DNA from: UBA10646 sp003456175
Lineage (GTDB): Bacteria; Bacteroidota; Bacteroidia; Chitinophagales; Chitinophagaceae
NCBI GenBank assembly: GCA_031976225.1
Contig: DALYLQ010000058.1
Location: 1 to 16,465, forward strand
Length of the DNA: 16,465 nucleotides
Direction: 5' to 3'
Below the pieces are notes generated by a model. That model had not been told where the DNA came from, searched no databases, and worked only from the letters and a program-made list of their open reading frames with translations. The position numbers were made by a program, and so were the translations under genes. Below are positions 1-7,300 of the stretch, piece by piece (within the stretch, counting starts at the first letter, position 1; every line of letters begins with the position of its first letter).

Positions 1-242
1 TAAGCTTATACCCGAACCCGGTACAGAGCCAATTAAGTGTACAGTTAAGTCAACCAGTGAAAGGACAGTTAGCAGCAAGAGTGATAGACAGCAAAGGACA
101 GGTGGTGTACCAGCAGAGCGGCATTAACCTAGCCGGCAGTAACCTATTACAGTTGAGCGTAGCGCATTTACCGCAAGGTAGCTATCAGTTGTTGCTATTG
201 CATAACAATTCATTATTAGCAGCAGGTAAGTTTGTGAAATAA
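1..242 (+). CDS. T9SS type A sorting-domain protein, 3' end only
   Basis: This is the C-terminal 79 residues of a secreted protein whose body lies before the window; the frame is open from base 3 and ends at TAA 240-242. What remains is a T9SS type A sorting domain: it opens with SLYPNPVQ, has a central VIDSKGQVVY strand pair, then HLPQGSYQL and a short basic end, GKFVK. In Bacteroidota such tails direct export across the outer membrane by the type IX system and are usually cleaved, often with attachment of the protein to the surface. The tail resembles that of the protein encoded at 8358-11237 (SLYPNPVQ, VDSKG, HLPYGKY, GSFVK) much more than the amylase tail. The function of the missing body cannot be judged. 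A GTG at 57 is internal and not a start. Confidence 0.9.
   Translation, partial: SLYPNPVQSQLSVQLSQPVKGQLAARVIDSKGQVVYQQSGINLAGSNLLQLSVAHLPQGSYQLLLLHNNSLLAAGKFVK
166..178 (-). repeat. Dispersed 13-mer, G variant (reverse orientation)
   Basis: The plus strand reads ATTTACCGCAAGG, the reverse complement of CCTTGCGGTAAAT. It lies inside the coding sequence over the HLPQG residues of the sorting tail, about 60 bases before the stop codon. It is one of eight exact copies of CCTTRCGGTAAAT in the window. Confidence 0.6.
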
Positions 243-263
243 ACTGCAGCATGATGTTATTGT

Positions 264-300
264 AACAAAAAAGCTCCGCCTCAAGCGGAGCTTTTTTGTT
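264..300. terminator. Bidirectional intrinsic terminator
   Basis: A perfect 16-bp stem (264-279 with 285-300) closes a 5-base loop. The arm core is GCTCCGC/GCGGAGC, flanked by six A on the left and six T on the right, so a U-tract is made on either strand. It sits between the convergent sorting-domain gene ending at 242 and zapA ending at 318 and can end both transcripts. Confidence 0.9.
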
Positions 301-317
301 GGTTGGAACTACAATCG

Positions 318-608
318 TTACGTAAGTAACTTATCTATTTGTGCATTCAGTTTGGCAATAGTATTTTCAAACTGATACAGTTGTACGGTATCTTTCACAT
401 CGCGTTGTTGTTCGGTAGCCAACCAAATGAGTACCATGGCAATGTAGTCTTGCATGTCTTTGCCTGCAAACTCAGTTTTGAACGTTAGAATTTTTTCGTT
501 CACAAGCTTTAGCGTTGCACGTACCTGCCCTTCGTCTTGTGGCGCAATTTTAATACGGTACGTTCTATCGCCAATAACAATGTTAATAGGAATCAGTGTT
601 TCTGTCAT
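318..608 (-). CDS. zapA: Cell division protein ZapA
   Basis: A 96-residue ZapA-family protein. ZapA binds FtsZ and promotes bundling of filaments in the division ring in the cytoplasm. The N-terminal part shows the family pattern: a beta strand with INIVIGDRTYRIKI, then a PQDE..VR stretch and a helix around LVNEKI. The C-terminal half (LATEQQRDVKDTVQLYQFENTIAKLNAQIDK, read as separate heptads) is a coiled coil suited to dimer or tetramer formation. I chose ATG 608-606 rather than the longer open frame from 635, because it starts with the conserved strand and lies 2 bases after the upstream stop codon (613-611); the longer start would overlap that gene. It is the last gene of the pheT operon and is followed by the terminator at 264-300. 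Length is typical for the family. Confidence 0.88.
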   Translation of the reverse strand: MTETLIPINIVIGDRTYRIKIAPQDEGQVRATLKLVNEKILTFKTEFAGKDMQDYIAMVLIWLATEQQRDVKDTVQLYQFENTIAKLNAQIDKLLT

Positions 609-610
609 AG

Positions 611-904
611 TTATGCATTCAACAGGCTCAGGCATTTTTCAATATCTTTCAAATAGGTATCTATGGTTTTCTGAAGTGCTTTGCGTTGCTCAGGTCCCCA
701 ATCTTGTACACCCAATTTCATCACCTGTACTTGCGCTTGTAATTGTTGATTAATGGTTTGTTGTTGTTGTATTTGTTGTTGCAGCAGTGCATTGTCTTTT
801 TCTAAAGCAGCATGCTTTTTCTGTAGTTCGGCATAGGCCGTAACCAACTGTTGTACTTTGGCTTCGAGCTGTGAAAGTTGCAAGCCTGCTGCATCTGTGT
901 TCAT
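611..904 (-). CDS. Small coiled-coil protein between pheT and zapA
   Basis: A 97-residue protein with no signal peptide or membrane segment. Residues 8-63 form a near-continuous heptad pattern rich in Gln, Leu, Lys and Ala (for example QLEAKVQQLV and QQQIQQQQ), a long coiled coil. The C-terminal 30 residues (VQDWGPEQRKALQKTIDTYLKDIEKC) look like a separate helical hairpin. The start lies 6 bases after the pheT stop (913-911), and its stop is 2 bases from the zapA ATG, so the three genes are very probably co-transcribed and the last two translationally coupled. By context and shape it could be a ZapA/FtsZ-ring partner similar in kind to ZapB, but I see no sequence signature that proves this. 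Function is therefore unassigned; that the gene is real is well supported by the tight packing. Confidence 0.82.
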   Translation of the reverse strand: MNTDAAGLQLSQLEAKVQQLVTAYAELQKKHAALEKDNALLQQQIQQQQTINQQLQAQVQVMKLGVQDWGPEQRKALQKTIDTYLKDIEKCLSLLNA

Positions 905-910
905 AAATCG

Positions 911-3334
911 TTATTTACGTATTTCAGCATTTACTTCTTTTTCAAAACCTTGTATGAGCTTTTGCATCATACTATCGATTTCTTTATCGGTCAGGGTTTT
1001 TTCATCGTCTTCAAAGCTAAAATTAATTGCCATCGATTTTTTGCCAACACCTAATTTGTCGCTTTCAAACACATCGAACAAGCGCATGCGTTTGAGTTTT
1101 TGAATACGGTATTTTTTGGTAACAGCTTCTAGCTGTTCGTATGTGGTTGTACTTGGTACTACCAATGCTAAATCGCGTTGCACCGCCGGAAATTTGTTCA
1201 ATTCTTTGTAGCTGATGCGTTGCTTTTCAACCAATTGCATTAACGTATTAAAGCTAATATCTGCTGCAAAAACCGCCTGCTTAATACCCATTTGTTGCAA
1301 CTGTGCTGTAGGTACTATGTGTAAGCTGCCTAGCACCTGCTTTTGTGCTGTTATAGATAACACTATACCATCGGCTTCGGTAGCTTGTGTAAGCGATACC
1401 TCGTGTATGCCACAAAGCTGTAATACGGCGCTTACAATACCTTTTAAGTGAAAGAAATCTTGCGGCTTGCCTTTGCTAACCCAAGTGTCGGCGTGTGTAT
1501 TTCCCGTAAGGTAAATACATAGGTGCTCTACTTCGTTGTAGTTGCCAACACCTTCGGTATGGTAGGTTTTACCAAATTCAAACAAGGTAAGATTGCCTTG
1601 CCTACGGTTCAGGTTATGGGCTATAGTTTCTAAGCCTGTGGGCAACATGTTAGGGCGTAATACATTTAACTCAACACTCAAATTGTTGAGCATGTGTACT
1701 GTGTTTGATAATACCCTTTCGGTAAAATAAGCACTGTTAGTAATGCTATTCGTCAATATTTCGTTATAGCCTTGGCCAACCAAATAGTTGGCTATTTTTT
1801 CACGCAGTTGTTCTTTCAGTGAAAGGGTTTCTACGGCAGGAGCAATGGTAATTTTCTCGGGAATTTCAACATTGTCGAGCCCATCAATGCGAAGAATTTC
1901 TTCTACAATATCGGCTTGTAACGTAACATCGGGTTTGTTGTATGGCACATTCACCCAAAGTTCATCCATCCCTTCTTTCACAATTTCAAAGCCCAAGGCT
2001 GTTAAAATGCGTTTTACAGCATCGGGGTGGTAGTTTTTGCCTGAGAGCTTTTTGAGATAATGATGCTTAAGCGCAAGCTGCAGCTTGTCTTTCGGTTTTG
2101 GATAAATATCTACAATATCGCTGCTAATATCGCCGCCTGCTACTTCTTTAATCAGTAATGCAGCACGCTTGAGCACTTGTACGGTTTGCGAAATATCTAC
2201 CCCTTTTTCAAAGCGAGTAGCAGCATCGGTACGCAGTTGATGATGCACCGATGTTCTTCTAATAAAAGTAGGATTAAACCAAGCACTTTCTAAGAAAATA
2301 CTGGTGGTTTGTTCTGTAACACCACTGTGTAATCCGCCAAATACGCCACCGATACACATAGGTGCTTCGGTGTTGCATATCATTAGATCATTTACCGTAA
2401 GGTTACGTTCTTTTTCATCGAGTGTTACGAACTTGGTGTTGGCAGGTAATGTTTTTACAATCACCTGATTGCCTTTGATGGCAGCGGCATCGAACGCATG
2501 TAAGGGTTGCCCTGTTTCGTGTAAGATGTAGTTGGTAACATCTACAATATTGTTAATGGGTCGCAGACCAATACTTAGTAAAGCGTTTTGCAACCATTGT
2601 GGCGATGCTGTTACTTTCACATTGCTAATGGTTACGCCGGCATAACGTGGACAGGCTTCGGTGTTTTCTACCGTTACTTGTATCGGTAGATTTTGGTTAT
2701 CAGCTTTGTAACCGTTAGCGTTCGGTTGTTTAACGCGTAGCTCTTTTTTATGATGGTGTGTAAGATAAGCACATACATCGCGAGCTACACCTAAGTGGCT
2801 CATAGCATCCATACGGTTGGGTGTGAGGCCAATTTCAAATATGGTATCGCTGTAAGGTTTAAAGTAATCGGCAGCAGGCATTCCGGCTGTTAACTCATCA
2901 GGTAAAATCATAATACCTGCATGACTATTACCCAAGCCAATTTCATCTTCGGCACAAATCATGCCTTGGCTTTCTTCGCCTCGAACTTTAGCGATTTTCA
3001 TGGTAAGCGGCTCACCATTACTAGGGTAAATGGTAGTTCCAACCGGTGCTACAACAACGGTTTGTCCAACAGCAACGTTGGGCGCTCCGCACACAATTTT
3101 GAGCAATATTTCGCTACCAACATTTACAGTGGTAAGCTTAAGCTTATCGGCATTTGGGTGCTGCTCGCAGGTTACTACCTTGCCAATAACTAAGCCTTCT
3201 AAGCTGCCTTTCACTTGTTCGTAAGGCTCCATGCTCTCTACTTCTAAGCCAATAGCGGTAAGTATTTTGCTTAGTTTTTCAGGTTCAATGGTTTCTGGTA
3301 AGTATTGGCTGAGCCATTTATAAGAAATCGTCAT
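911..3334 (-). CDS. pheT: Phenylalanine--tRNA ligase, beta subunit
   Basis: An 807-residue beta subunit of the cytoplasmic alpha2-beta2 phenylalanyl-tRNA synthetase, which charges tRNA-Phe; the beta chain carries tRNA binding and editing of mischarged Tyr. Domains in order: N-terminal start ISYKWLSQYLP; EMAP-like tRNA-binding domain at about 40-155 (HPNADKLKL at 59-67, VCGAPN at 81-86); B3/B4 editing domain at about 215-390 (PINNIVDVTNYI, GQPLHAFD, GGVFGG); B5 domain at about 410-480; catalytic-like core at about 485-690 (LRPNMLPTGLE, FEFGKTY); ferredoxin-fold anticodon-binding domain at about 713-806 (KFPAVQRDLALVV). Length and order match full-length bacterial PheT. ATG 3334-3332 starts at the conserved N-terminus. 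pheS is not adjacent, so the two subunits are encoded apart, which is common in Bacteroidota. It leads the operon with the coiled-coil gene and zapA. Confidence 0.98.
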   Translation of the reverse strand: MTISYKWLSQYLPETIEPEKLSKILTAIGLEVESMEPYEQVKGSLEGLVIGKVVTCEQHPNADKLKLTTVNVGSEILLKIVCGAPNVAVGQTVVVAPVGTTIYPSNGEPLTMKIAKVRGEESQGMICAEDEIGLGNSHAGIMILPDELTAGMPAADYFKPYSDTIFEIGLTPNRMDAMSHLGVARDVCAYLTHHHKKELRVKQPNANGYKADNQNLPIQVTVENTEACPRYAGVTISNVKVTASPQWLQNALLSIGLRPINNIVDVTNYILHETGQPLHAFDAAAIKGNQVIVKTLPANTKFVTLDEKERNLTVNDLMICNTEAPMCIGGVFGGLHSGVTEQTTSIFLESAWFNPTFIRRTSVHHQLRTDAATRFEKGVDISQTVQVLKRAALLIKEVAGGDISSDIVDIYPKPKDKLQLALKHHYLKKLSGKNYHPDAVKRILTALGFEIVKEGMDELWVNVPYNKPDVTLQADIVEEILRIDGLDNVEIPEKITIAPAVETLSLKEQLREKIANYLVGQGYNEILTNSITNSAYFTERVLSNTVHMLNNLSVELNVLRPNMLPTGLETIAHNLNRRQGNLTLFEFGKTYHTEGVGNYNEVEHLCIYLTGNTHADTWVSKGKPQDFFHLKGIVSAVLQLCGIHEVSLTQATEADGIVLSITAQKQVLGSLHIVPTAQLQQMGIKQAVFAADISFNTLMQLVEKQRISYKELNKFPAVQRDLALVVPSTTTYEQLEAVTKKYRIQKLKRMRLFDVFESDKLGVGKKSMAINFSFEDDEKTLTDKEIDSMMQKLIQGFEKEVNAEIRK
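2390..2402 (-). repeat. Dispersed 13-mer, A variant, inside pheT
   Basis: The minus strand reads CCTTACGGTAAAT. It encodes LTVN (residues 312-315 of PheT) in the sense direction. An exact copy of the window-wide word CCTTRCGGTAAAT. Confidence 0.6.
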
Positions 3335-3355
3335 CTATTGCTTGCATTAAGGGTG

Positions 3356-3381
3356 CAAATATAACGTAGAGTAAGTACCAA
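3356..3381 (-). promoter_or_regulatory. Candidate promoter of the pheT operon
   Basis: On the minus strand, TATATTTG (3363-3356) is an exact match to the Bacteroidota -7 element TAnnTTTG and ends 22 bases before the pheT ATG. An upstream TTG (3381-3379) is separated by 15 bases, shorter than the usual 17-23, so the -33 element is uncertain. Placement directly before the first operon gene supports the call. Confidence 0.5.
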
Positions 3382-3431
3382 GCTTGTATTGGCTCGTATG
3401 TTATCCCAATCGGGTGTAAGCTGTCTTTAAA

Positions 3432-3463
3432 TTTGTACACTTTTTTGGGCCGTAGTAGGTTTG
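3432..3463 (+). promoter_or_regulatory. Bacteroidota-type promoter, long leader
   Basis: TTTG (3432-3435), 20 bases, then TAGGTTTG (3456-3463): both elements fit the Bacteroidota sigma-ABfr consensus TTTG/TAnnTTTG and the spacing is ideal. Transcription would start near 3470, about 205 bases before the gene at 3675, leaving a long untranslated leader or a separate small transcript. TAAATTTG at 3428-3435 overlaps and also matches the -7 element but lacks a well-spaced TTG. Confidence 0.45.
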
Positions 3464-3674
3464 TGTTATCCAATTGAAAAGCTGCTGTTAAAAGCATTTT
3501 CGAATAGCCAATATCCTAAAGTAAGAGCCTACTGCTGTAGCGGCAAGTAATTTGTTACACGCTACCTACACGGTTTTTATCTTTTTTGTGGATGTACAGC
3601 TGTTCAAACGAAACTGTCGCAAAGCAGAATTCGTAGATAATATTAACGCAGTGTTTAACTAAAAATCCATTGCT

Positions 3675-3911
3675 ATGAAAGAACGCGCACATCCTATTTG
3701 GTGGCTAACAGCCTTTGGGCTTATTGCCCTTCAAATTGCGTACTTGGTGCGGGGTAGTAAAAAATATGTAGATGGTTATCCGCAACGAAATGTAAGTACC
3801 GACTTTGATTTGCCCATTCTTAACCAGCCAGATGTAATGTTAGGCATCATTGCTTTGGTGTTGGTACTTTTCTTAGCCAATGTTATAAAAAATCGCATCG
3901 AAGAAGCGTAG
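3675..3911 (+). CDS. Small two-helix membrane protein, unknown function
   Basis: A 78-residue protein I do not recognise. Residues about 9-26 (WWLTAFGLIALQIAYLV) form one membrane helix and residues about 54-70 (VMLGIIALVLVLFLANVI) a second. Between them is a polar, 27-residue loop with RGSKKYVDGYPQRN and an acidic stretch. The basic residues before and after each helix (KER at the start, RGSKK after helix 1, KNRIEEA at the end) do not settle the topology. ATG 3675 is the first good start; no clear Shine-Dalgarno is visible, as is usual in Bacteroidota. It is followed after 34 bases by another small membrane-protein gene on the same strand, and a single terminator lies after that second gene, so they probably form a two-gene unit. 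There are no catalytic motifs. Small membrane subunits or membrane-complex accessory proteins are possible but unproven. Confidence 0.72.
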   Translation: MKERAHPIWWLTAFGLIALQIAYLVRGSKKYVDGYPQRNVSTDFDLPILNQPDVMLGIIALVLVLFLANVIKNRIEEA

Positions 3912-3945
3912 TTCCCCAATAGTTCATACCCTCATTATTCCGTAT

Positions 3946-4170
3946 ATGAAAAGTTTACAATTAACAGCTCCAGCTAGCGTACAAAGGTGGCAGCGAATAC
4001 AGCATAAAGCTCCTGAAGCACCACCAACAACCAATACAGAAATGTTATTAGAGCAACGTTTCTTAGAAGAAACAGAACAAACTGTTAATCGGCAAGCCTT
4101 GCGTGGCGCCATTATTGTACTTACATTATTTACTGTTACTGCTATAACCGCATGGTGGTTGTGGCACTAA
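3946..4170 (+). CDS. Small tail-anchored-like membrane protein, unknown function
   Basis: A 74-residue protein not recognised as a known family. Residues 1-50 are hydrophilic, with a Pro-rich patch (KAPEAPPTT, about 21-29) followed by an acidic helix with EMLLEQRFLEETEQT. Residues about 55-73 (AIIVLTLFTVTAITAWWLW) form a single C-terminal membrane helix, so the N-terminal part is expected in the cytoplasm in a tail-anchored arrangement. The gene starts at ATG 3946, 34 bases after the stop of the preceding membrane-protein gene, and ends at TAA 4168-4170 shortly before a clear terminator. The shared direction, spacing and terminator suggest one transcript. No enzymatic motif is present. The role is unknown; an anchoring or regulatory subunit for a membrane complex is only a guess. 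Confidence 0.65.
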   Translation: MKSLQLTAPASVQRWQRIQHKAPEAPPTTNTEMLLEQRFLEETEQTVNRQALRGAIIVLTLFTVTAITAWWLWH

Positions 4171-4203
4171 CGTATCAACATAGTTTTAGGAAGAAGGAAG
4201 ATT

Positions 4204-4238
4204 AAAAGCGGTTGCTATTCTTAGCTGACCGCTTTTTT
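4204..4238 (+). terminator. Intrinsic terminator after the small membrane-protein pair
   Basis: AAAAGCGGT (4204-4212) pairs with ACCGCTTTT (4228-4236), with an inner GCTA/TAGC helix (4214-4217 with 4222-4225) around a 4-base loop, followed by a T-run to 4238. It lies 33 bases after the stop at 4170. Confidence 0.85.
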
Positions 4239-4267
4239 ATTTGTCGTAAGGCACAGTAAAGCAATAG

Positions 4268-4314
4268 CCTTGCGGTAAATGTGTTACCTAAATGCTATAC
4301 ACCTTACGGTAAAT
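4268..4314 (+). repeat. Direct pair of the dispersed 13-mer between convergent genes
   Basis: CCTTGCGGTAAAT (4268-4280) and CCTTACGGTAAAT (4302-4314) are both in plus orientation, with starts 34 bases apart. This is non-coding DNA between the terminators of the membrane-protein pair and the amylase, so no protein sequence can explain the conservation. One copy of each variant is present. Confidence 0.65.
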
Positions 4315-4315
4315 A

Positions 4316-4346
4316 AAAAGTCCTCAGCTATTCGCCGAGGACTTTT
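4316..4346 (-). terminator. Intrinsic terminator of the amylase gene
   Basis: A 10-bp stem (4316-4325 with 4337-4346; core AGTCCTC/GAGGACT) extends through a mismatch to a GC/GC pair around a short loop. On the minus strand it is followed by a T-run (TTTTTATTT), 24 bases after the amylase stop codon. The A-run on the other arm may let it act in both directions. Confidence 0.85.
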
Positions 4347-4369
4347 GTTGCTTGTGTATGTGGAAAGCA

Positions 4370-7300
4370 TTACTGCTTTAACACTCTGATACTTTGTTGT
4401 TGCTCACCAACATTAATTTTGAAGAGGTACATACCTGCTGGTTGTTGCACCAATACATTACTAAGGCTTTGTTGTGCTTGTTGCAAGCTGCCTTTGAATG
4501 TGCTGATACGTGCACCATGCATATTCACTACTTCAATACTTACTTCTGTAGCAGCATCAATACCATTGCTAATTAAATTCACTTGGTTAACAACAGGGTT
4601 AGGTACAATACTAATTTGCTTGCCTGTTAATGCGAATTGAACAATAGCTGTTTTGCTGTAAGCATAGGTACCATCATTGTCAACCATTTTCAAGCGATAG
4701 AATTGCTTTGCCTTTTGCATCGCATCGCTAAAGAAGTAGGTAGCTTTTTGGCTAGCAGCTACAAAGCCAATGGTGGTGAAGTTGCTACCATCGAAAGAAC
4801 GTTCTATTTCGTATCCTTTGGTGTTTGTTTCTGATGCTACATCCCAACGCAATTGCACTTGCTTATCGCCACGCAAGCTAGCAGCAAAGTTGGTAAGTTG
4901 TACAGGCAAAGCACCATTGGTACTAAATACAGCGTATGAAGCATTAAGGCTAATATTAGCTGCACTTACGGTAAATGGGTTGCTGCCAACTGCGCTAGTG
5001 GTAGTAGTAGCTTGTTGCCACTCTGTGCTACTGCCATTAGCATTGCTAGCAACAAATAAACTATTGCGAAGTAGTGTAGCATTTTCATCGGCTGCATTCC
5101 ATTGGAATACCACTGTGGCAGTGGTAGCCCCGTTGCTGCCTACAAAGTTCCACATTTTGTTAACGCGGTTAGTAGCACTCATAGCATTACCATTGAAACC
5201 GCTACTTAATACCTGTTCGGTTGCGCTAACAGTGATAACACCGGTAGCGTTAGGTGTTACCGTGATTGGTGTGTAATTAGTATTACCTACAGGGATAAGT
5301 TCAGGCGTGCCGCTTGTTACATTGCGTTGAACCATTGGAGCATTGGTGGTGCTATTACCAAGCTGAATAAAGCTTGTAGCACTAACACCAATAAGCGTGC
5401 TTGCATTTAGGTTAAGTACATTGGCGCTACCGTTCACTATCAATCGACCAGTAGTAAAACGTAATGTTCCATTAATGCTTAAGCTGCTACTTATCTCCAC
5501 ATTTTGAGCATTATTAATTTCAACCTCTCCTGTAAAACCACTTGGGTTAGTAGCATTATTGTTAGCAAAGGTTTGTGTTGTGGTACCTTCAAAAATTATG
5601 CGTCCGCTTCCGGTAATACTACCGTTGCTTAAAACATTACCACGTATACGAAGCGTACCAGCGCTTGTAATATTAACACTAGCACCACTTTCTAGAATAA
5701 CATCTTTCGCAATTACGTTGCCAGTAATAATTGGCATTGGGCTGCTATAAGCAGGAACTACCAAGTTGCGTGTAGCATCTGGTAAGCGACCTTCTTCCCA
5801 ATTGCCACAATCAGTAACATCTGTGGTTCCTTTATTGCCTGTCCAAATAGCGGCACGGGTAGTAACTGCATTCGCAGTATTACGTGTGTCTACGGTAGCA
5901 GGGGCTTTGTAAGTAACATTCACCCAGGCACGTTGCATAGCTTGGTTGCTAGCACCTTGGCGTACTTTAATGGTAACCCAACCTGTGAAGTTCGGAGTAA
6001 AGCTGCCACTCAGAGGTGTTGTACTGCTCGACGTACCGCTAATACTATGTAACATGTTACCATCTAAGTTCCAAAGGCTAGCTACTACCTGAGTACCGTT
6101 TGTTTCAGGAGTTATGAAGTAGTTGATGGGTTGGCCAGCCTCAACAAAAATTTTACCTGCTACACGCTGATTGGTACTATTTGCCGGAAGGCTACCACCT
6201 TGTCCTAAGCTTTCGCAATGGCTATCGCCTAAATCGTTGGCCATTTCCCATTCTTGCGTTGTAGTTCTTGCAAGTGGTTGATCGTAAGTGCCTAAGTAAT
6301 TGTAAAGGTCATTTACGGAAGTAACGGTTACACCCGGAGGTGCAGGTGCCCAAATAGAGTACCCATGGCCAAATGCATTCGGAATAGTATGCCCAACAGG
6401 TGCTGTAGCAATTAGAACACGACGATCGGCAGGTACAGTAACAGTATTAATGCCGTGAGCGCCTGAATAATCGTATAACACAGTACCTACAGGCCATGCA
6501 TCGTTAACACGAACAAATACCTGTTGATCGGCACTGTTGGTGGCTGTGCCATTAAACACATCGGTAACACCAATAATAGCACGGCCTGCACGTTCAAATA
6601 CGATATGATCGGTAGCATTGCCTTGTTGGAAGAAAGGAGCGTTAGAAGCTGTAGGAACACCATAGTCACCATCCTTAAAATTGAGGCGTTGGTGTGCTTG
6701 CATAATGTTGATGATATCGGCGTTGTGTGGCAAATCTGCAAGACTAGTAGGTAAGTGGCTATAGCGCTTACCTGTGCCCCACACATTGTATAAGTCTTCA
6801 AAGAATACTTGAGGGTTACCATCTACAGCAAAAATTACAGCGTAAGCTGCTGCTAAACGTGGTTCACGTGGATCAACATTGGTTGCTAATTGAGAACCAT
6901 TATTCCAGCCACTTGAAACGCCCAATGGTTGAGAAAAGTTACCATTAGCACTAACAATAGGGCGATAAGTATCGTGGTTATTAATGAAAGGTACAGTTCT
7001 ATGTACACGCTTACCATCGGGGTAAGTCATTACACGATTACTTTGTTGCTGACCAGGAATGTTTTGCATATTATAACTGCCATTACCAGTAATCATGGTA
7101 AATAAGCCCTGATTGCCGCTATTAAATCCGCGTAAGCCAAAATCGAAAGTGCCAGTACTAATTTCGTTGCTAACACCACCCGGAGCACTGCCATGACGTG
7201 TGTTGAACATGTATGCATCTAACTCAGCAGCACCGCCAACCCATTCGCCAATATTGAGCATGTTTTGACCGCCATTAGCAAAGCCAGCATTGTACTTGGT

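Larger units (their letters stand above)
3335..3674. other. 340-base intergenic spacer
   Basis: This spacer separates divergent pheT and the small membrane-protein gene at 3675. No open frame of useful size with a plausible start was seen, and no tRNA or terminator. It holds the candidate pheT promoter at its left end and promoter-like pairs on the plus strand (3432-3463, and a weaker TTTG at 3551 with TATCTTTT at 3578). If the stronger plus-strand pair is used, the leader before 3675 would be about 200 bases. No folded leader element was identified with confidence. Confidence 0.6.

Noticed and set aside
318..635. The longer 105-residue form of ZapA.
   Set aside because: The extra 9 residues overlap the upstream coding sequence and precede the conserved first strand; ATG 608 fits better.
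3124..3148. A palindromic string of repeated AAGCTT hexamers around 3134-3146.
   Set aside because: It lies in pheT over the conserved ADKLKLTTV residues of the tRNA-binding domain and is explained by coding.
3449..3540. A long-range pairing of GCCGTAGTAGG with CCTACT...CGGC as a possible leader structure.
   Set aside because: The pairing is interrupted by 7 unpaired bases, and the left arm lies before the predicted transcription start, so it would not be in the RNA.
4770..5276. A 168-residue plus-strand open frame opposite the amylase.
   Set aside because: It is antisense to the FnIII-like and repeat part of a well-supported gene, has no start context, and its composition mirrors the codons of the real gene.
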